Source: UBA8529 sp964390565 (lineage in GTDB: Bacteria; Bacteroidota; Bacteroidia; Bacteroidales; Tenuifilaceae). Taken from it: a DNA stretch of 64,000 bases. The stretch covers positions 1-64,000 of the forward strand of contig CAYMII010000010.1 in the NCBI GenBank assembly GCA_964390565.1, in the 5' to 3' direction. Positions 58,998-64,000 of this stretch are shown one piece after another; position 1 is the stretch's first letter, and every line of letters starts with the position of its first letter. The notes below the pieces were generated by a model that was not told where the DNA came from, did no database searches, and was given only the letters and a program-made list of their open reading frames with translations. The position numbers were made by a program, and so were the translations under genes.

Positions 58998-60938
58998 ATG
59001 AAACTATCGGTAGTAATAGTAAATTACAACGTTAAGTACTTTCTAGAGCAGTGCCTTATATCGGTTTATAAAGCGAGCAAAGGCATTGAAATGGAGGTAT
59101 TTGTTGTTGATAATGCCTCAGCCGATGGTTCGTGCCAGATGTTAAAGCAACGGTTTCCGCAGGTTTATCTTATTGAAAATACAGTAAACGTTGGTTTCTC
59201 AGTTGCCAATAATCAAGCAATAAGAATTGCTAAAGGGCAATATGTACTCCTCTTAAATCCCGATACTTTAGTCGAGGAGGATACATTTTCAAAATGTATC
59301 AGTTTTATGGACTTGCACCCCAATGCAGGTGCATTAACTGTTAAGATGATTGATGGTAAAGGGCAATATCTACCTGAGTCGAAACGTGGTTTGCCATCGC
59401 CAATGGTTTCGTTTTATAAGATATTTGGATTTACTAAGCTTTTCCCTCGCTCAAAACGATTTGCTCGTTACTATTTAGGTCATCTCGACGAAAATCAAAT
59501 CCATAAAATAGAGATTCTACCGGGTGCATTCATGCTAATTCCCAAAGCAGTTTTTGATAAAGTTGGTTTGCTCGATGAGAGTTTTTTTATGTATGGCGAA
59601 GACATCGACCTTTCATACCGAATACTGAAGGAGAACTACGATAATTACTACTTCCCCGATACTCGAATTATTCATTATAAGGGCGAAAGCACTAAAAAGG
59701 GAAGCATCAACTATGTTCTTGTTTTTTATAAGGCGATGGTGCTTTTTGCTCAAAAGCATTTTACTCAAAAGAATGCTCGTCTATATATGAGCGTTGTTTT
59801 TCTTGCTATCTATTTAAGGGCTTTTATATCAATTGTTAAGAGGATTGCCAACAGGTTGATGCTACCAATTTTAGATATTGCGTTGGTTCTTTTTGGCTTT
59901 TTCTTGATTGTTCCTGCTTGGGAAAAATATCGTTTTCATTCCCAAAGTTCCTATCCCGACAAACTGTTGATGATAATTATCCCTGTTTATATATTGATTT
60001 GGTTGCTGTCCAATTGGTTGTCGGGAGCATATGATAGGCCTCAGAAATTATTTGCTACGTTAAAAGGTATTTTATGGGGAACATTGGCTATTCTTACTAT
60101 TTATGCTTTGCTACCTCTCGATTATCGATTTTCTCGAGCCATTATCATCTTTGGAGCAGTATGGGCTGCTATTTCAACGCAAGGGTTGAGATTATTTATT
60201 GGGGTGTTCAGTAAAAATCTTTTTCCCACTTTACAGAAGAAGAAACGCAATGCAATTGTTGGATTGCCATCTGAGGCTGATAAGGTTTTAGAGATTTTAA
60301 AATCATCAAACATCGATTTTAACTTTTCAGGACTAATTTCTCCAACGCATGAGTTAAATTATCCTACCCAGCTGGCCACCATTGAACAGCTCGAGGAGTT
60401 TGTAAGGGTAAATAATATTAATGAGGTTATTTTTTGTGGGAGTAGCATTTCGTCGCAGGAGATAATTCGTAATATGTTGAGACTTTCCGATCATGGCATC
60501 GATTACCGAATTGCACCTCCCGATAGCTTTGCTATTATTGGGAGTAACTCAATAAATACATTGGGCGAACTTTACACGCCTTCGATTAATGCTATTAATA
60601 CTGCAACCAATAGGCGGAATAAAAGGATATTCGATTTTGCCTCAGCCTTTATTGTAATAATTCTACTGCCAATTTTACTTTTCATACAGAAACAAAGATT
60701 ATTGTTTATCTCCAATACATTTAAGGTTCTTATTGGCCGTAAAACTTGGGTAGGCTACATTCCTGAAGACAAAAACTTAGTTGAACTACCTAAGCTAAAG
60801 TATTCAGTATATTCATTAGATGTAACAAGCTCTAGACGAGCCTCAGAGGTTAATCTTATTTATGCAAAGAGTTATAGTATCTTTAATGATCTATCTATAC
60901 TCTGGAAAAACCTTATAGGAAACACCTCTATAGCTTAA
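58998..60938 (+). CDS. GT2 glycosyltransferase fused to a membrane and nucleotide-binding-like module
   Basis: 646 residues. N-terminal family 2 glycosyltransferase (about 1-260): SVVIVNYNVKYFLEQC, VDNASADGS, LLNPDTLVEEDTF (DxD-like NPDT), GAFMLIPKAVFDKVGL and FFMYGEDIDLSYRI. It is followed by about four transmembrane helices (about 280-400) and a Rossmann-like soluble domain (about 415-520) of the kind that precedes the catalytic part of polyprenyl-phosphate sugar transferases, then one more helix. The sugar-phosphate transferase catalytic motif is missing. Probably makes surface glycan. Confidence 0.85.
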   Translation: MKLSVVIVNYNVKYFLEQCLISVYKASKGIEMEVFVVDNASADGSCQMLKQRFPQVYLIENTVNVGFSVANNQAIRIAKGQYVLLLNPDTLVEEDTFSKCISFMDLHPNAGALTVKMIDGKGQYLPESKRGLPSPMVSFYKIFGFTKLFPRSKRFARYYLGHLDENQIHKIEILPGAFMLIPKAVFDKVGLLDESFFMYGEDIDLSYRILKENYDNYYFPDTRIIHYKGESTKKGSINYVLVFYKAMVLFAQKHFTQKNARLYMSVVFLAIYLRAFISIVKRIANRLMLPILDIALVLFGFFLIVPAWEKYRFHSQSSYPDKLLMIIIPVYILIWLLSNWLSGAYDRPQKLFATLKGILWGTLAILTIYALLPLDYRFSRAIIIFGAVWAAISTQGLRLFIGVFSKNLFPTLQKKKRNAIVGLPSEADKVLEILKSSNIDFNFSGLISPTHELNYPTQLATIEQLEEFVRVNNINEVIFCGSSISSQEIIRNMLRLSDHGIDYRIAPPDSFAIIGSNSINTLGELYTPSINAINTATNRRNKRIFDFASAFIVIILLPILLFIQKQRLLFISNTFKVLIGRKTWVGYIPEDKNLVELPKLKYSVYSLDVTSSRRASEVNLIYAKSYSIFNDLSILWKNLIGNTSIA

Positions 60939-61023
60939 GTTTTTGCAATAAATCAATCTTTCCTTTTAACTTTTTTGATTGTTGTGTGTTTTATTGTTGA
61001 ATTATAATCGAATTTAACAATAT

Positions 61024-62316
61024 ATGAGCGCTTTTGAAGTATTACTTCCAGCTATGGGCGAAGGCATTGTTGATGCTACAATAACCCGTTGGTTGGTTTC
61101 TGAAGGTCAAAACGTTGATGTTGACCAATCGTTAGTTGAAGTTGCAACCGATAAGGTTGATTCCGAAATACCATCACCAGTTAGTGGGATAGTTGGCAAA
61201 CTTTTATTTAAAGAGGGCGATGTTCCAAAGGTTGGGCAGGTAATCCTTACAATCCAAACCGCTGAAGCGGTTAAAGAAAAAAAGGAGCAGCCAAAAACAG
61301 AAATTAAGGAATTGCCTAAAGTAGAAATTGAAATAAAGAAACCTGTTACAGAGGAAATTACAGAAGAGGATAATAACTCTTTCGCACCATTTATATCACC
61401 TCTTGTTCGAAAAATTGCAAAGGACGAAGGTATTAGTTCTGCCGATTTAAAGGGTATTACAGGTACTGGGTTAAATAGCCGAATTACTAAAGATGATATT
61501 CTAGCATTTATTGCTAAAAGGGATAAAAATTTCCAGACTATAACTCAGCCAAAAGAAGAGATTGTATCTAGTTCGAAAACACCAACTGTTCAGAATGATG
61601 GCGTGATGTTTGAGGTTATTAAGATGGATCGCATGCGTAGGCTTATTGCTGAGCACATGGTGATGTCGAAACAAACATCTCCTCATGTTACTTCATTCAT
61701 CGAAGTTGACGTAACAAATCTTGTTACATTAAGGGAGAAGTTAAAAGACAAGTTCCTCAAAAATGAAGGCGAGAAGCTTACAATAACCCCATTCTTCATC
61801 GAAGCGGCAATTCAAGGGTTAAAGCAATATCGAATTGTCAATTCATCAGTTGAAGGTGAAAATATCATTGTAAAAAAGAATATCAATTTTGGAATTGCAA
61901 CCACGCTTCCAAATGGTAACCTTATTGTTCCTGTCATCAAAAATGCTGAAAGACTTAATCTTACAGGCATAACTAAATCGCTCAACGATTTAGCAAAACG
62001 GGCTCGTGAAAACCAGCTAAAACCAGAGGAGATACAAGGTGGTACATTTACAATCACCAACCTTGGCATGTTCGAAACGTTAACTGGAACACCAATAATC
62101 AATCAGCCACAAGTTGCAATCCTTGCTGTTGGTGCAATTGTTAAACGTCCTGTGGTTATTGAAACTCCAAGCGGTGATACAATTGGAATTCGCCAAATGG
62201 CAATGCTTTCACTATCATACGACCATCGAGTTGTGGATGGTGCTTTAGCGGGACAATACTTAAAGTTTGTTAGAGACTATATTCAAAAATTAAATCCTGA
62301 AACTTCGATTTTCTAG
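61024..62316 (+). CDS. 2-oxoacid dehydrogenase E2 (dihydrolipoamide acyltransferase)
   Basis: 430 residues. Lipoyl domain (1-78) with the lipoylated Lys44 in ATDKVDSEIPSP; an acidic/Pro-rich linker; peripheral-subunit-binding domain (about 120-160, ISPLVRKIAKDEGIS); catalytic domain from about 195, with the active-site motif LSYDHRVVDGALAG near the end. It takes the acyl group from E1 to CoA. The matching E1 fusion is at 30651. No E3 gene is next to it. Confidence 0.93.
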   Translation: MSAFEVLLPAMGEGIVDATITRWLVSEGQNVDVDQSLVEVATDKVDSEIPSPVSGIVGKLLFKEGDVPKVGQVILTIQTAEAVKEKKEQPKTEIKELPKVEIEIKKPVTEEITEEDNNSFAPFISPLVRKIAKDEGISSADLKGITGTGLNSRITKDDILAFIAKRDKNFQTITQPKEEIVSSSKTPTVQNDGVMFEVIKMDRMRRLIAEHMVMSKQTSPHVTSFIEVDVTNLVTLREKLKDKFLKNEGEKLTITPFFIEAAIQGLKQYRIVNSSVEGENIIVKKNINFGIATTLPNGNLIVPVIKNAERLNLTGITKSLNDLAKRARENQLKPEEIQGGTFTITNLGMFETLTGTPIINQPQVAILAVGAIVKRPVVIETPSGDTIGIRQMAMLSLSYDHRVVDGALAGQYLKFVRDYIQKLNPETSIF

Positions 62317-62349
62317 AAAGTCAAATAATAAAAAACTTTTGTCATCACC

Positions 62350-62410
62350 AATATTAGCCTATCTACCTTTAGTTAATTAAAATTGAAGGATTTTTTAGGC
62401 TAATATTTTT
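62350..62410 (+). terminator. hairpin after the E2 gene
   Basis: AATATTAGCCT and AGGCTAATATT, exact complements of 11 bases, separated by 36 bases and followed by TTT. Wide loop, so moderate confidence as a terminator. Confidence 0.5.
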
Positions 62411-62524
62411 GTTACACGGTAATATTCACTATTTTGGCATGAAAATCATATTATAGGGATTTTTTGGTGCTTTGTGTAATGTTTGAAAACGCCATCGCAC
62501 ATAAGGATTGAAAATCTCAACTCG

Positions 62525-63805
62525 ATGAGGAATAGGGGGTTATTAATTTTTTTAGGTATTTTTCTATCCTTAAATGTATTAGGTCAAAAGGACTCTTACT
62601 TTAAAAGAGTTTTTGTTGATGCTGAATACTATTTGCTTTACGAGGAATATCGTGATGCGCTACCTCTTTACCTCGAAATTAAAAGAGCTTTTCCCAATAA
62701 TGCTAATATCGATTTTAGAATTGGACAATGCTATTTGAATATTCCCAACGAAAAAAATAAGTCTATTCTTTATTTCCAAAAAGCAATTGTAAAGGTCTCT
62801 GACAAATATAAGGAGGGTTACTTTACTGAAATATATGCTCCAAAAGAGGCCTATTTACTTTATGGTAGAGCTCTTCGTATAAACGGTGAGTTTGACAAAG
62901 CTTTCCAAGCATTTGACTCTTACAAAAAACGGCTAAATCCTGATGATAAAGGAGAGAATTTCATGGTTGACATTGAACTTCAGTCTATTGAGGTAGCACG
63001 AGGGATGTTGAAAAATCCTAAGAATGTTATTTTTAAATCGTTGGGTCGAAATGTGAACTCAAACTTTCCTGAAATCAATCCTGTTTCGAATTCATCAGGG
63101 ACCATGCTGATTTATACCTCGCTTCAGCGTTTCTATAACGCAATTCTTTTTAGCGAATTTAAGGATAGCTCATGGACTATTCCGACAAATCTTAATCCTC
63201 AGCTATTTGCCGATGGGCCAATTAGTACGGTAGGTATTTCAGAGAATGGTGAATCCATAGTTTTATCGCGAAACGATAATGATGATTACAACCTTTACAT
63301 CAGCAAGTTTGATAAGGATAAAAAGGTTTGGGCGTTACTCGAGAAGTTACCAAAGGAGATTAATGGTCGAAGTTGGGAGACGTTTGGCTCATTGTCTAGG
63401 GGTGGTGACACGCTTTATTTTAGCAGCAATAGGGAAGCCGGATTTGGTGGATTTGATTTATACTATTCTGTTAAAACAGCTGTTGGGGTTTGGTCAAACC
63501 CAGTAAATCTTGGTGCTGAAATAAATACGCCTCTGGATGAGACTTCGCCATTTATTACAAGCGAGGGGAAAAAGCTTTTCTTTTGTTCAAGAGGTCATTC
63601 TACAATGGGGGGCTACGATATTTTTGTATCTACTCGTAATAGTTCAAGATGGAATGTTCCTCAAAACTTGGGTTATCCGTTAAACACAACTGACGATGAT
63701 ATTTTCTTTTTCCCTATAGGCGATGGGAAAAAAGGATTCATTTCAAGATCTACTCCCGAAAGCCAAGGCGATACCGATATTTATCTTGTAAATATTGATA
63801 TGTAA
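62525..63805 (+). CDS. TPR plus PD40 (WD40-like) beta-propeller secreted protein
   Basis: About 426 residues from ATG 62525; a TTG at 62483 would spoil the signal peptide (RGLLIFLGIFLSLNVLGQ). After it, TPR repeats (about 30-170, YEEYRDALPLYLEIK, GEFDKAFQAFDSY) and PD40 propeller blades (about 185-425), e.g. GDTLYFSSNREAGFGGFDLY and KKLFFCSRGHSTMGGYDIFV. PorE-like T9SS-linked proteins add an OmpA domain; it is missing here. Likely periplasmic or outer-membrane associated, with a T9SS-related role inferred from family and genome context. Confidence 0.85.
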   Translation: MRNRGLLIFLGIFLSLNVLGQKDSYFKRVFVDAEYYLLYEEYRDALPLYLEIKRAFPNNANIDFRIGQCYLNIPNEKNKSILYFQKAIVKVSDKYKEGYFTEIYAPKEAYLLYGRALRINGEFDKAFQAFDSYKKRLNPDDKGENFMVDIELQSIEVARGMLKNPKNVIFKSLGRNVNSNFPEINPVSNSSGTMLIYTSLQRFYNAILFSEFKDSSWTIPTNLNPQLFADGPISTVGISENGESIVLSRNDNDDYNLYISKFDKDKKVWALLEKLPKEINGRSWETFGSLSRGGDTLYFSSNREAGFGGFDLYYSVKTAVGVWSNPVNLGAEINTPLDETSPFITSEGKKLFFCSRGHSTMGGYDIFVSTRNSSRWNVPQNLGYPLNTTDDDIFFFPIGDGKKGFISRSTPESQGDTDIYLVNIDM

Positions 63806-63883
63806 CTGATAATGTTAATGATAATAGCGTATTTTTGTGTTTTGTTTTTGTAACTCATCAACTATATTAGTCTTTATACATAA

Positions 63884-63909
63884 AAAATTCTGATTGTATT
63901 CAGAATTTT
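63884..63909. terminator. inverted repeat after the PD40 gene
   Basis: AAAATTCTGA and TCAGAATTTT pair perfectly (10 bp, 6-base loop). No clear T run, so it may be a weak terminator or a regulatory site for the next gene. Confidence 0.4.
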
Positions 63910-63911
63910 AA

Positions 63912-63919
63912 TAATTTTG
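63912..63919 (+). promoter_or_regulatory. candidate -7 box for the last gene
   Basis: TAATTTTG fits TAnnTTTG, 29 bases before ATG 63948. Confidence 0.4.
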
Positions 63920-63947
63920 ATATTTCGCATATGCTCGAAATGTAAAC

Positions 63948-64000
63948 ATGAAACTGTTAAAGTTAAACACTCTAATATTTCTCCTTACGGCATCAATAAC
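63948..64000 (+). CDS. start of an exported protein (partial)
   Basis: ATG at 63948 opens a frame reading MKLLKLNTLIFLLTASI to the window edge, which looks like a signal peptide. Nothing more can be said of the product. Confidence 0.6.
   Translation, partial: MKLLKLNTLIFLLTASI

Overview
The window looks like a chromosomal segment of an AT-rich, largely anaerobic Bacteroidota bacterium, most likely Bacteroidales-like. Reasons: two giant surface proteins with type IX secretion (T9SS) sorting domains of type A and type B, a PorP/SprF-type outer-membrane partner, promoter -7 boxes of the Bacteroidota form TAnnTTTG, start sites mostly without Shine-Dalgarno sequences, futalosine-pathway menaquinone genes, and families typical of the phylum (DUF3667, small VTT/YqaA protein, CreD, AMP nucleosidase, fused E1 2-oxoacid dehydrogenase). 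I saw no rRNA, tRNA, CRISPR array or transposase.

Layout. 1-6.4 kb: a gene end, a hexamer repeat, a QueD/PTPS enzyme, mqnB-mqnD, a TPR/SpoIIE-phosphatase sensor, Fe superoxide dismutase and a nitroreductase. 6.4-15 kb (minus strand): an AmmeMemoRadiSam radical SAM enzyme, truA, asnA behind a tandem asparagine attenuator, OsmC, DUF3667 and a 1077-residue fused iron-sulfur/FAD oxidoreductase. 15-30.5 kb: two divergent giant T9SS cargo proteins and PorP/SprF. 30.6-40.1 kb: fused E1, YqgE, a minus-strand block (rhomboid, Nudix, class IV aminotransferase), amn-holA, a PD-(D/E)XK protein and a class V PLP enzyme. 40.2-48.4 kb: a Crp/Fnr regulator divergent from dsrE2-tusA, followed by mvhD-like, hdrA-gltD fusion, hdrA and a QmoC-like membrane subunit. 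48.4-51 kb: thioesterase divergent from a DUF134 / NifX-like / CGGC cluster. 51-52.8 kb: perR - Dps-like ferritin - peroxiredoxin. 53-64 kb: a DsrE lipoprotein, a VTT protein, a creD operon, a LysN-like aminotransferase, a two-domain glycosyltransferase, an E2 acyltransferase, a PD40 protein and the start of an exported protein.

How it fits together. MqnB and MqnD make menaquinone. The 40-48 kb cluster encodes sulfur carriers (DsrE2, TusA) beside a heterodisulfide-reductase/Qmo-like complex that could exchange electrons between NAD(P)H, the quinone pool and sulfur or thiol substrates; it is the best candidate here for an undescribed system. The clearest regulatory discovery is upstream of asnA: two consecutive Asn-rich leader peptides, each followed by an intrinsic terminator and each carrying a segment that can pair with the terminator arm. 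A family of imperfect inverted repeats built from CAC-N-GAG-like units is scattered in five intergenic gaps.
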